Part shown: one piece after another, positions 34,178 through 43,100 of the stretch
How the letters are laid out: every line of letters starts with the position of its first letter
How positions within the stretch are numbered: position 1 is the first letter of the stretch
From: Micropruina glycogenica
GTDB lineage: Bacteria > Actinomycetota > Actinomycetes > Propionibacteriales > Propionibacteriaceae
Direction of reading: 5' to 3'
DNA: 64,000 nt
NCBI RefSeq assembly: GCF_900289045.1
Contig: NZ_LT985188.1
Coordinates: forward strand, 992,001-1,056,000
Notes under the pieces: model-generated
Told to the model about the DNA's origin: nothing
The model's database searches: none
The model's input: the letters and a program-made list of their open reading frames with translations, nothing else
Made by a program: the position numbers and the translations under genes

Positions 34178-34837
34178 GTGCAGACTAAACGTCCGATTCG
34201 GGTGGCGCTGGTCAACGACTACGAGGTCGTGGTCGCGGGGTTGAACCAGATGTTCGCCAACTACACCGACCGCATCGAGGTCGTGAAACTCATCGCCAAC
34301 CGCGAGGTGCGTGAACGGGTCGACATCGCACTCTACGACAGCTTCGGCCAGACCGCACCCGAGGCCGACTCCGTCGAGCGCGTGCTGCGCAACCCCCTGG
34401 TGAAGCGCACCGTCGTCTACACCTGGAACTTCCAGCCCGCACGGGTGAACCAAGCCACCCACGAGGGTGCATCCGGCTACCTGTCCAAGACGCTGCCCGC
34501 CCGTGAGTTGGTGGACGCCCTGGAGCAGGTGCACGCCGGCAAGTTGGTGGTCAGCCCCGTCCCCAGGGCGGCGAACCCGACCGGCGGCAACTGGCCCGGC
34601 CGTGAAGAGGGCCTGTCGTACCGCGAGAGCGAAGTGATCGCGCTGATCACCGAAGGTCTGTCGAACGCCGAGATCGCCACGACGATGTACCTCAGCCCGA
34701 ACTCGGTCAAGAGCTACATTCGCTCGGCCTACCGCAAGATCGGCGTGGCCCGGCGCTCGCAGGCAGTGGCGTGGGGCATGCGGCACGGCTTTGCCGCCGA
34801 CCACCTGCGCCTCGACCCCGACGACGTACCCGCCTGA
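34178..34837 (+). CDS. LuxR/NarL-family response regulator
   Basis: This 219-residue protein has an N-terminal receiver-like domain (residues 1-125) and a C-terminal LuxR helix-turn-helix (residues 148-205: LSYRESEVIALITEGLSNAE, LSPNSVKSYIRSAYRKIG). The receiver keeps the acidic residue in ALYDSFGQ, the switch Thr in VYTWNF and the Lys in YLSKTLP. Its first acidic pair is reduced to VNDYEVV, so phosphorylation is plausible but not certain. No sensor kinase is adjacent, making this an orphan regulator. It starts with GTG and is probably leaderless. Targets are unknown. Confidence 0.87.
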   Translation: MQTKRPIRVALVNDYEVVVAGLNQMFANYTDRIEVVKLIANREVRERVDIALYDSFGQTAPEADSVERVLRNPLVKRTVVYTWNFQPARVNQATHEGASGYLSKTLPARELVDALEQVHAGKLVVSPVPRAANPTGGNWPGREEGLSYRESEVIALITEGLSNAEIATTMYLSPNSVKSYIRSAYRKIGVARRSQAVAWGMRHGFAADHLRLDPDDVPA

Positions 34838-34847
34838 TCACCTCGAT

Positions 34848-34887
34848 GGTCGAGCTCGTCGAGACGTCCGTCTCGAATGGCTCGACC
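34848..34887. terminator. Nested hairpin between convergent genes (GGTCGAGC repeat)
   Basis: GGTCGAGC (34848-34855) pairs with 34880-34887, and inside it CGAGAC (34860-34865) pairs with GTCTCG (34870-34875). The sequence is a variant of the GTCTCGACGAGCTCGACC word that makes up the tandem repeats at 62523-62738. It probably ends both convergent transcripts. Confidence 0.6.
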
Positions 34888-34897
34888 GACCAGCCGC

Positions 34898-35521
34898 TCA
34901 GCCCTCGAACAGTTCAGGATCGCCAGACCCGCGCCGAATGATCTCGACCTCGTCGCCGGTCAGGTCGATCACCGTGGTCGGTTCGGTGCCGCAATCGCCC
35001 GAGTCGAGCACCGCGTCGAGGGCGTGCCCGATCTCGTCGTTGACCGTCCAGCCGTCCGACATCGGCTCGTCATGCCCGGGCAGCAGCAGGGTGCTCGACA
35101 TCAACGGTTCGCCCAGCTCGTTCAGCAGCGCCAGCGCGGTGACGTGATCGGGAATGCGCACCCCCACGGTGCGCCGCTTGGGTTGCAGCATCACCCGGGG
35201 CGCCTCGCGGGTGGCCTGCAGAATGAACGTGGAGCCGCCCGGCGTGGCCGCCTTGATGGCCCGAAACACGTCGTTGCCCATCTGCACGTAATGCCCCAGT
35301 TGGGCGAAGTCGCTGCACACCAGGGTGAAGTTGTGCCGGGCGTCCAACTGGCGCAGGGCGCGAATGCGGTCGAGGCCCGCCCGGTTGCCCAGCATGCAGC
35401 CCAACGCATAACCCGAGTCGGTGGGGTAGGCGATCAACCCGCCGTCACGCAGAATCGTCGCCACCTGCCCCAGCGCGCGCGCTTGGGGGTTGTCGGGGTG
35501 CACGTCGAAGTACCGGGCCAT
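34898..35521 (-). CDS. Sua5/YciO/YrdC family protein (threonylcarbamoyl-AMP synthase-like)
   Basis: This 207-residue protein has the YrdC fold: GGLIAYPTDSGYALGCMLGN (phosphate/ATP pocket), FTLVCSDFAQLGHYVQMGND and a C-terminal ADP-ribose-like pocket with VIDLTGDEVEIIRRGSGD. The pattern and length are closer to the YciO branch than to full-length Sua5, so it may be a paralogue and not the essential t6A enzyme. The ATG at 35521 is preferred; a GTG lies one codon upstream. It is convergent with the LuxR gene and divergent from malY. Confidence 0.87.
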   Translation of the reverse strand: MARYFDVHPDNPQARALGQVATILRDGGLIAYPTDSGYALGCMLGNRAGLDRIRALRQLDARHNFTLVCSDFAQLGHYVQMGNDVFRAIKAATPGGSTFILQATREAPRVMLQPKRRTVGVRIPDHVTALALLNELGEPLMSSTLLLPGHDEPMSDGWTVNDEIGHALDAVLDSGDCGTEPTTVIDLTGDEVEIIRRGSGDPELFEG

Positions 35522-35574
35522 CACAACACACGCTTTCTGGTCGAGACCGGCAACCCTGGGGCCGCACGAGCCGC

Positions 35575-35580
35575 AAGAAT
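35575..35580 (+). promoter_or_regulatory. Putative -10 element (AAGAAT), leaderless start
   Basis: AAGAAT ends 6 bases before the ATG at 35587, in the 65-base divergent gap. No ribosome site is seen. Confidence 0.4.
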
Positions 35581-35586
35581 GCGGCC

Positions 35587-36723
35587 ATGACGATCTTCTC
35601 GCTCACCGAGGCGGAATTGCGGCAACGACGCAGCCTGAAGTGGCGCACGTACGACTCCGACGTGCTGCCGCTGTGGGTGGCCGAGATGGACGCCGCGGTG
35701 CAGCCGGCCGTGCGCGCCGAACTCGACGCCGCGCTCGACCGTGGCGACACCGGCTACCCGTGGGGCACCGAGTACGCCGACGCGTACCGAGCCTCGGCGG
35801 CGACGCGGTGGGGTCTCGAGCTCGACCCGACGCAGGTGCGTCGGGGCGGTGACGTGATGAACGAAGTGCTGTGCGTGCTCGAGACCGTGACCAACCCCGG
35901 CGACGGCATCGTGATCACCGCCCCGGTCTACCCGCCGTTCTGGCAGGTCACCAGCGGCTACCGGCGGCACACGGTTGCGGTCGACCTGACCCCCGAGGGC
36001 CGGCTCGACCTGGCCGCCCTCGAACGGGCCTTCGCGGCCGACGACGTGACGGCCTTTCTGCTCTGCTCGCCGCACAACCCCACCGGCACCGTGCACACCG
36101 CCGACGAACTGGCCGCGGTCGCCGCGCTGTGTTCGGCCCACGGGGTGCGGCTGGTGGTCGACGAGATCCACGCGTGGCTGGTCGATCCGGGCACCACGTT
36201 CGTGCCCGTGCTGAGCCTGCCCGAGGCCCGTGATGCCGTGGTGGCGATCTCGGCCGGCAAGGCATGGAACCTGGCCGCGTTCAAGGCTGGTCTCTACGTC
36301 GGCGGCGAAGGTGCGTTGAACCTGCTCGACCACCTGCCGCCGCTCGCCACCCAGAGCACCGGGCACCTGGGTGCGCTCGCCCACGCCGCGGCCCTGCGGC
36401 ACGAGCAAGCCTGGGTCGACCAGATGTGCGTCGAGGTGGCCGCCAACAAGCAACTGCTCAGCGATCTGCTGCACGCGCTGCTGCCGTCGGCGGAGTACCG
36501 TCCCGGGCCCGGCACGTACCTGGCCTTCGTCGACTGCACCGCCCTGGGGCTGGCGAACCCGGCGCGGCACTTCGAGCAGGTCGGCAAGGTGGCGTTCTCG
36601 CCCGGTCGGGCCTTCTCACCAGCGCACGATCAATGGGTGCGCATCAACCTGGCCACGTCGCCGGCGATCATCACCCAAGCCGTCGAGCGCATGGCCGCAT
36701 CGCTTCGTCAGCCGAACAACTGA
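35587..36723 (+). CDS. MalY/PatB-type PLP-dependent C-S lyase (aminotransferase class I/II fold)
   Basis: This 378-residue enzyme resembles cystathionine beta-lyase PatB/MalY, which splits cystathionine or cysteine conjugates. The N-terminus RSLKWRTYDSDVLPLWVAEMD is characteristic (cited in part, LPLWVAEMD). The PLP pocket shows LCSPHNPTGTVH and VDEIHAWLV, and the Schiff-base lysine is in AISAGKAWNLAAFK. It could make homocysteine for methionine synthesis or release thiols. Its last 16 bases overlap the convergent TadE-like gene. Confidence 0.9.
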   Translation: MTIFSLTEAELRQRRSLKWRTYDSDVLPLWVAEMDAAVQPAVRAELDAALDRGDTGYPWGTEYADAYRASAATRWGLELDPTQVRRGGDVMNEVLCVLETVTNPGDGIVITAPVYPPFWQVTSGYRRHTVAVDLTPEGRLDLAALERAFAADDVTAFLLCSPHNPTGTVHTADELAAVAALCSAHGVRLVVDEIHAWLVDPGTTFVPVLSLPEARDAVVAISAGKAWNLAAFKAGLYVGGEGALNLLDHLPPLATQSTGHLGALAHAAALRHEQAWVDQMCVEVAANKQLLSDLLHALLPSAEYRPGPGTYLAFVDCTALGLANPARHFEQVGKVAFSPGRAFSPAHDQWVRINLATSPAIITQAVERMAASLRQPNN

Positions 36724-37112
36724 GCCGTGGCGCTGCCGTGCCCCTGCACGGTGCGAATGCCGATCAGGCTCAGAAAGACGGTGTCGACCTCGACCGCGGT
36801 AGTGACCTGCACGCTGCCGTCCGAGGCCAGCGACGCCGTGCCGCGCATACCGGTCTCGTCGGCGATCACCCGCTTGGCGGCGGCGACCGCTGCACCACCA
36901 TCGGGACGCCGTCCGGCCTGACGTTGCGCAGCGGTGGTGTCGACGGCGGCCCGGGCCGCCGCCGCGGCGGCGAGTTCGGCGCGGCGGTCGGCCGCGCTCT
37001 TGCGCCCACCGTCGACCACCAGGCCGGTGACGAGCAGCAGGGCGACCACCACCACGACCAGAAACGACGACAACGCCTGGCCGCGTTCGCTGCGGGTGGT
37101 GCCGGGGTGCAT
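36708..37112 (-). CDS. TadE/TadG-like pilus-assembly or secreted membrane-anchored protein
   Basis: This 134-residue protein begins with RSERGQALSSFLVVVVVALLLVTGLVVDGGR (cited in part, SERGQALSSFLVVVVV). This is the TadE-type N-terminus: a short charged segment with a conserved Glu/Gly-Gln motif followed by one hydrophobic helix. An Ala/Arg-rich helix and a small beta-rich extracytoplasmic domain follow. I use the ATG at 37112. No other tad genes are visible in the window, so it may be an orphan or the edge of a scattered system. Convergent overlap of 16 bases with malY. Confidence 0.7.
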   Translation of the reverse strand: MHPGTTRSERGQALSSFLVVVVVALLLVTGLVVDGGRKSAADRRAELAAAAAARAAVDTTAAQRQAGRRPDGGAAVAAAKRVIADETGMRGTASLASDGSVQVTTAVEVDTVFLSLIGIRTVQGHGSATAQLFG

Positions 37113-37257
37113 CTGGTCAGTCTGCCTCGGAAGGCGTCGCCGTGGGGCGTTGTCCACAGGCGAATGCGCGCCACGCGCTGACATTCGGGCTTTGCTTCCA
37201 CGGGCCGGGATCGGGCAATAGGGTGATGGTGTCAATCCCCCGATGAGAGGCTCACTC

Positions 37258-38484
37258 ATGGTTCAGAAGGTCGCCCTGCTCACCGCCGGTGGTTTCGCAC
37301 CGTGCCTGTCGTCGGCGATCGGCGGTCTGATTCAGCGCTACACCGAGGTGGCACCGGACGTCGAGATCATCGCCTACAAGTACGGGTATCAGGGTCTGCT
37401 CACCGGCGACTACCTCGAGGTCACCCCCGCCGTCCGCGAAAAAGCGCATCTGCTGCACCTGTACGGCGGCTCGCCGATCGGCAACAGCCGCGTCAAGCTC
37501 ACCAACGCCAAAGACCTGGTGCGCCGTGGCCTGGTGGCCGAGGGCGACGATCCGCTCAAGGTGGCCGCCGACCAGTTGGTGGCCGACGGTGTGGACGTGC
37601 TGCACACCATCGGTGGCGACGACACCAACACCACCGCGGCCGATCTGGCGGCGTACCTGGCGAAGCACGACTATGGACTCACCGTGGTGGGGCTGCCCAA
37701 GACCATCGACAACGACGTCATTCCGATTCGGCAGTCGCTGGGCGCCGACACCGCGGCCGAAATGGGTGCGCGGTTCTCGCGCAACGTGCTGGCCGAGCAC
37801 AACGCGGGCACCCGCATTCTGATCGTCCATGAGGTGATGGGACGCAACTGCGGCTGGCTGACCGCTGCCACCGCCCGCAAGTACCGCGACTGGCTGACCG
37901 ACGCCGAGTGGCTGCCCGAGATCGGCCTGGACGCCAAGGCGTGGGACGTGCACGCGGTGTTCGTGCCCGAGGCGGTTATCGACATCGAGGAGGAGGCGGT
38001 TCGGCTCAAGCAGGTGATGGACACCGTCGGCAACGTGACGATCTTCATCTCTGAGGGCGCCGGCGTCGAGAGCATCGTCGCCGAGATGGAGAAGGCCGGC
38101 GAAGAAGTCGCACGCGACGCGTTCGGCCACATTCGCCTCGAGCGAATCAACCCCGGCGCATGGTTCGCCAAGCAGTTCGCCGAGATGCTCGGTGCCGAGA
38201 AGATCCTGGTGCAGAAGTCGGGCTACTACTCGCGTTCGGCCGCGGCCAACGCCTTCGACCTCGACCTGATTCACTCGATGACCGACCTTGCCGTCGATTC
38301 GGCGCTGCGCGGCGAGTCGGGCGTGATCGGCAACGACGAAGAGAACGGCGACGTGCTCACCGCAATCGCGTTCGACCGCATCAAGGGCGGCAAGCCGTTC
38401 GACATCGGCCAGGACTGGTACCTCGACATGCTGTCGGCGATCGGTCAGCCGGCACCCGTCGCGGCGCCGCCGGCCGAACACTGA
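37258..38484 (+). CDS. pfp: Pyrophosphate-dependent 6-phosphofructokinase
   Basis: This 408-residue glycolytic enzyme interconverts fructose 6-phosphate and fructose 1,6-bisphosphate. The two residues that mark PPi use are present: the second Asp in GGDDTNTT (residues 119-126) and Lys in PKTIDND (residues 147-153), where ATP enzymes have Gly. The rest, including MGRNCGWLTAATA and QKSGYYSRSAAAN, closely resembles the propionibacterial PPi-PFK as I remember it. The reaction is reversible and spares ATP. A GAGAGG ribosome site precedes the ATG at 37258, and TAGGGT near 37219 may be a -10. Confidence 0.93.
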   Translation: MVQKVALLTAGGFAPCLSSAIGGLIQRYTEVAPDVEIIAYKYGYQGLLTGDYLEVTPAVREKAHLLHLYGGSPIGNSRVKLTNAKDLVRRGLVAEGDDPLKVAADQLVADGVDVLHTIGGDDTNTTAADLAAYLAKHDYGLTVVGLPKTIDNDVIPIRQSLGADTAAEMGARFSRNVLAEHNAGTRILIVHEVMGRNCGWLTAATARKYRDWLTDAEWLPEIGLDAKAWDVHAVFVPEAVIDIEEEAVRLKQVMDTVGNVTIFISEGAGVESIVAEMEKAGEEVARDAFGHIRLERINPGAWFAKQFAEMLGAEKILVQKSGYYSRSAAANAFDLDLIHSMTDLAVDSALRGESGVIGNDEENGDVLTAIAFDRIKGGKPFDIGQDWYLDMLSAIGQPAPVAAPPAEH

Positions 38485-38489
38485 GCAGC

Positions 38490-38508
38490 CGAGTGCAGTA
38501 ATTTGCTG
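38490..38508. terminator. Hairpin GTGCAG/CTGCAC after pfp
   Basis: A 6-bp stem with a 7-base loop starts 5 bases after the stop codon. It is a weak terminator candidate. A REP pair follows at 38546. Confidence 0.45.
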
Positions 38509-38545
38509 CACGGGGAGCCGACTTCGCCGGGATGGCGACGTACCC

Positions 38546-38617
38546 CGTCATCCCGGCGCAGGCCGGGATCTCACCACACATTCGCCGCATGAGATCCCGA
38601 CTTTCGTCGGGATGACG
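38546..38617. repeat. Head-to-head pair of REP-like palindromes
   Basis: CGTCATCCCGGC...GGGATCTCA (38546-38572) faces TGAGATCCCGAC...GGGATGACG (38590-38617) across 17 bases. Each half is itself a hairpin (CCCGGCGCAGGCCGGG and CCCGACTTTCGTCGGG). This two-unit arrangement resembles a BIME. It fills most of the 168-base gap between pfp and the CHAD gene. Confidence 0.75.
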
Positions 38618-38652
38618 AGAAGCCCGTCCGCTCTTCCCGCGATCTGTGCTGG

Positions 38653-39504
38653 TCAGGTGAGGGCCGCCGCCAACGCCTCGCGCCCAAGGGCCAGAGCCTC
38701 GTCGCGACTTTGTAACTCGACCAGCACCAGTTCGAGGTAGGTGTCGGCCGGCTCCCCCGCCTCACGTGCCCGGACGGCTGCTGTGGCCAGATAACTCTCG
38801 GCCACCACCGTGTCCTGAAACTCGCCCAGCGCCTCGGTGACCGCCTCCCACGCCCTCAAGAGTTGTTCACCGTGATCGCCCAACACCGGTACCAGGGCCT
38901 CGGAGCAGTACCGGGCCGCCTTGGCCGCCTTGCGCACCTCGTGCCACCGGTGCGCGTCGTCGCCGATCTCTGCCGCCCGGGCCTCGAGACGTCGGACGCG
39001 CTCGATGGCGCCGTCGAGCAGGTCGACAAGTCGGTCGCGCGTGGCCCGCCGTCCGTCTTTGCGCAGCGGCGGGTCGGCGACGAAGTCGGCCAGATTGGCC
39101 CGCAGCGCGGCGTACCGTTCGGTGCCCATCGACTCGACCAGCGAACGGTGCGCATGCTCGTGGGTGGCGTCCAGGGCGTCGCCCAACCGCCGCCGCACGG
39201 GGCCCGCGATCTCGGCGTCGTCGAGGTCGTTCACGCGTGTCAGCAGCCGCTCTTTCAGCACTTCGGCATCACGCGGCGCGCCGAGGTGATCGGCGTGCCA
39301 GGCAAGTTCATTGCGCAGCCCACGCAGCCGACCCTTCGTGAACAGAGGTGCGAACGTGCGCAGCGCGCTACGCGCCCGCCGGGTCGCCACCCGGCTGCGA
39401 TGCACGGCGTCGGGTGCATCGACCAGCACGTCGTCGGCCCGGTCGGCGATCACGCCGGCCTGCGTGCGCAGGTAGTCGAGCACCGAGTCGCTCGGCCTAC
39501 TCAC
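38653..39504 (-). CDS. CHAD domain-containing protein
   Basis: This 283-residue helical protein belongs to the CHAD (conserved histidine alpha-helical) family, which binds polyphosphate. The conserved pieces VHRSRVATRRARSALRTF, LAWHADHLGAPRDAEVL and WHEVRKAAKAARYCSEAL are all visible, and the surface is strongly basic. I chose the GTG at 39504 (SRPSDSVLDYL), which overlaps the upstream membrane-protein gene by 8 bases. The longer frame to 39597 is shadow. There is no attached CYTH phosphatase domain. It might localise to polyphosphate granules, in line with PPK2 in this window. Confidence 0.9.
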   Translation of the reverse strand: MSRPSDSVLDYLRTQAGVIADRADDVLVDAPDAVHRSRVATRRARSALRTFAPLFTKGRLRGLRNELAWHADHLGAPRDAEVLKERLLTRVNDLDDAEIAGPVRRRLGDALDATHEHAHRSLVESMGTERYAALRANLADFVADPPLRKDGRRATRDRLVDLLDGAIERVRRLEARAAEIGDDAHRWHEVRKAAKAARYCSEALVPVLGDHGEQLLRAWEAVTEALGEFQDTVVAESYLATAAVRAREAGEPADTYLELVLVELQSRDEALALGREALAAALT

Positions 39505-40165
39505 GAACGCTGCCCGCCTCGTCGGCCCGCACTTCTTCGGTGCGCACCACGCCCAGGTCGTCGATGACTTCCTGCGGCGCTTGCGGCCCTTCGACATGAC
39601 GGCCCCTGCGCCGATTGCGGGGCTCGCGGGGCGCAGCCTCGTCGTCGGGGCCGAGCGCCGAGCCCAGCAGAATCGGAGTCACGGCGGCGAACGCCCACAC
39701 CGCCAGCGCCGAGGGCGACCGCAGCATCAAGCCGATCGGCACCAGGTCGCCGGGCTTGGCTGTGGCCAGCCGTTCGTCGAACGAGGTGCCGCCCAGCAAC
39801 TGGCCGAGTTGCCAGCAGACCACACCGGCCAGCGCTCCCAAGCCGCCGGCCAGAAAGGCCGACACCCAACCCAGGTGCTTGAAGCGACGCCAGGTGAACA
39901 CGCCGATCACCGCGCCGAACACCACGCCGAGCACCACGTACCAGGCGTCCGCACCGAAGATGTCGGTCAAGCCTCGCTCGCTCATCGAAGCTGAGCCGTC
40001 GGCCTGCACTAGATAGCTGGGCGGTTGGACCACCAGCCGCCAGACGACGGCTGCCACGATGCCGACCACCAGTGCCGCCACCGCGAACATCGACGCCGAC
40101 CACGGGTCGCGGTGATGCGCGCGCTTGGTGGGCTCGACCGTTGTCGGCGAACTGGGACTGGTCAC
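39497..40165 (-). CDS. Four-helix membrane protein of unknown function
   Basis: This 222-residue protein has four hydrophobic segments (around residues 26-46, 74-90, 100-123 and 152-172) and charged ends. The region after helix 1, PPSYLVQADGSASMSERGL, and the GLGALAGVVCWQLGQLLG helix are reminiscent of small actinobacterial membrane proteins of the DUF2567 type; this is a weak resemblance. The C-terminal 50 residues are hydrophilic and acidic/basic. It is coupled to the CHAD gene downstream by an 8-base overlap. No function is assigned. Confidence 0.7.
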   Translation of the reverse strand: MTSPSSPTTVEPTKRAHHRDPWSASMFAVAALVVGIVAAVVWRLVVQPPSYLVQADGSASMSERGLTDIFGADAWYVVLGVVFGAVIGVFTWRRFKHLGWVSAFLAGGLGALAGVVCWQLGQLLGGTSFDERLATAKPGDLVPIGLMLRSPSALAVWAFAAVTPILLGSALGPDDEAAPREPRNRRRGRHVEGPQAPQEVIDDLGVVRTEEVRADEAGSVRE

Positions 40166-40193
40166 CCGCTCAGCGTAGTGGGCTCTGACAGCC

Positions 40194-43100
40194 CTACACG
40201 CAGGACGGCCCGAGCAGGGCCTTCAGGTCGGCCATCAGGGGCGGTGACGGCATCACCCGCAGGGTTTCTTCGAGCTTCCACACCGTGGTGCGGTTGCTCG
40301 ACGTGGTCAGCCGCACCCGCACCTCGGTGGCGCCCGGGTGGTTGGTCAGCACCGTGCGCAACTGCTGCACCACCGCCGGCGTGCAGCGGGCCGCGGGCAG
40401 TGAGATGACGACCGGCCCGGTCGGGCCCTCGGACACGTCGGGGAAACTCACATCGGTGCCCCGCAGCTCGACGCCCTCGTCTTTGCCGACCAGCTTGCCC
40501 TTGATGCGCACGATGGTGTCGGTGGCCAGCTGCAGCGCCACCAGCTGGTAGGCCTTGGGAAACAGCAGCACCTCGATCGAGGCCTCCAGGTCTTCGACCG
40601 TGACGATCGCCCACAGGTCGCCGGTCTTGGTCTGCTTGCGGGTGACCTGGGTGATCATGCCGGCGATCGAGGTGGTGATGTCGCGCGGCCCGTCCTCGGC
40701 CACCAGAGCGCCGATCGAGTGGTCGCGGTTCGCCAACAGCACGTGTTCGAGGCCGAGCAGCGGGTGGTCAGACACGTACAGCCCGAGCATTTCGCGCTCG
40801 AACGCGAGCCGAACGCGCTTGTCCCACTCGTCCACCTGCGGAATCGGGCTGCTGACCAGCGCCTCGCCGTCGCCGGCGTCGCCGAACAGGTCGTCCTGGC
40901 CGTTGGCCTGGTTGCGTTTGAGGTCGATGACCTCGTCGACCTTCTGCTCGTAGCACTCCATGAGCGAGCGCCGGGTGTGGCCCAGGGAGTCGAACGCGCC
41001 GGCCTTGATCAGCGACTCGATCACCCGCTTGTTGCACACCACGAGCGGAACGTTGCTCAAGAACTCGTTGAAGTCGTGCGCCTTACCGTGCTCGTCGCGC
41101 CCGGCGACGATGCCGTTCACCACGTTGTCGCCCACGTTGCGAATGGCGCCCAACCCGTAGCGAATGTCGGTGCCCACCGGGGTGAACATGCCGTCGGACT
41201 CGTTGACGTCGGGCGGCAACACCTTGATGCCCATGCGCCGGCACTCGGCCAGGTAGACCGCCGACTTGTCCTTGTCGTCCTTCACCGACTGCAGCAACGC
41301 CGCCATGTATTCGGCCGGGTAGTTGGCCTTGAGGTAGGCGGTCCAGTACGAGATCAGCCCATAGGCGGCGGTGTGGGCCTTGTTGAACGCGTAGTCCGAG
41401 AAGGGCACCAGAATGTCCCACAACGACTTGATCGCGCCGGCTGAGTAGCCGTTGGCGGTCATGCCCGCGGCGAAGCGGTCGTACTCCTTTTCGAGCACTT
41501 CCTTCTTCTTCTTGCCCATCGCCCGGCGCAGTTCGTCTGCGGCACCGAGGGTGTAGTTGGCCACCTTCACCGCGATCTGCTGCACCTGCTCCTGATAGAC
41601 GATCAGGCCGTAGGTGAGGTCGAGGATCTCGGCCAGCGGTTCGGCCAGCTCGGGGTGGATCGCGGTGATCGGCTGCTTGCCGGTCTTGCGCAGCGCGTAG
41701 TTGGTGTGGCTGTTGGCCCCCATCGGGCCCGGCCGGTACAGCGCGAGTGCGGCCGAGATGTCTTCGAAGTTGTCGGGCTGCATCTGCCGCAGCAGCACCC
41801 GCATGCCGCCGCCGTCCAACTGAAAGATGCCGAGCGTGTCACCCGTGGCCAGCAGTTGGTAGGTGGACGGGTCGGTGGGGTTCTTGCTCAGCGCGTCCAG
41901 ATCGAGGTCGACGCCGCGGTTGGCCTTCACGTTGGCGAGCGCGTCGTCGAGAATGGTCAGGTTGCGCAGGCCCAGGAAGTCCATCTTGACCAGGCCGAGC
42001 GCCTCGCAGCTCGGGTAGTCGAACTGGGTGATGATCTGACCGTCGGCCTCGCGCTTCATGACCGGAATCACGTCGAGCAGCGGTGCCGAGCTCATGATCA
42101 CGCCGGCGGCGTGCACGCCCCACTGGCGCTTCAGGCCCTCGATGCCGCGGGCCGTGTCGACCACCTCTTGTACCTCGGGGTCGCTCTCGTACAACGCCCT
42201 GAACTCGCCGCCCTCGGCGTAGCGGGCGTGCTGGGGGTTGAACACCTCGGGCAGCGGCACGTCCTTGCCCATCACCGGCGGCGTGTAGGCCTTGGTGATC
42301 TTCTCACCCAGGCCGAACGGCTTGCCCAGGACACGTCCGGCGTCTTTGATGGCCTGCTTGGCCTTGATGGTGCCGTAGGTGACGATCTGACACACGTGGT
42401 CGTCGCCGTACTTCTCGGTGACGTAACGGATCACCTCACCGCGTCGGCGCTCGTCGAAGTCGATGTCGAAGTCGGGCATGGACGGACGTTCGGGGTTGAG
42501 GAACCGCTCGAAGATCAGCCCGTGCGGCACCGGATCCAAGTCGGTGATGCGCAGGGCGTAGGCGCACATCGAACCGGCGCCCGAGCCGCGTCCGGGGCCC
42601 ACCCTGATGCCGTTGTTCTTGGCCCAGTTGATGAAGTCGGCCACCACCAGGAAGTAGCCGCAGTTGTGCACCGCGATGCCTTCAGCCACATAGGTGTGGT
42701 CACCGCTCACTGTCAGATTGTGCACGGTGCCCTGATACGCCTGACGCGCTGTGGCCCTCACACGTACCCACCAACGGCCGTCGACGTGGCGGGCGTTGTA
42801 CGGGGCCTTGGTGCGCGTGGGAATCCACTGAACCTTCCAGGTCTTCTGACTCGGGCTTCTGTCCACTACCGCCCATTGCCCGATGGACAGCAGCAACGAA
42901 CGGAGTTGTCTGGCCAGCACGTCGTTGACAGTCGTGATTCCAACGCGAGTCCGGTCAGCGTGACCGTCGCCCTCGAGCCACCCGGAGATGAACGACCTGA
43001 TGCCGCTTTCCGGAAGAGATGAAATCCACGGGTGGAGCTTCTTGTTGCGAACCCCGCAGCCAACCAGTTCTTGCAGCAGAAGTGCCAATGGATGGTTGGT

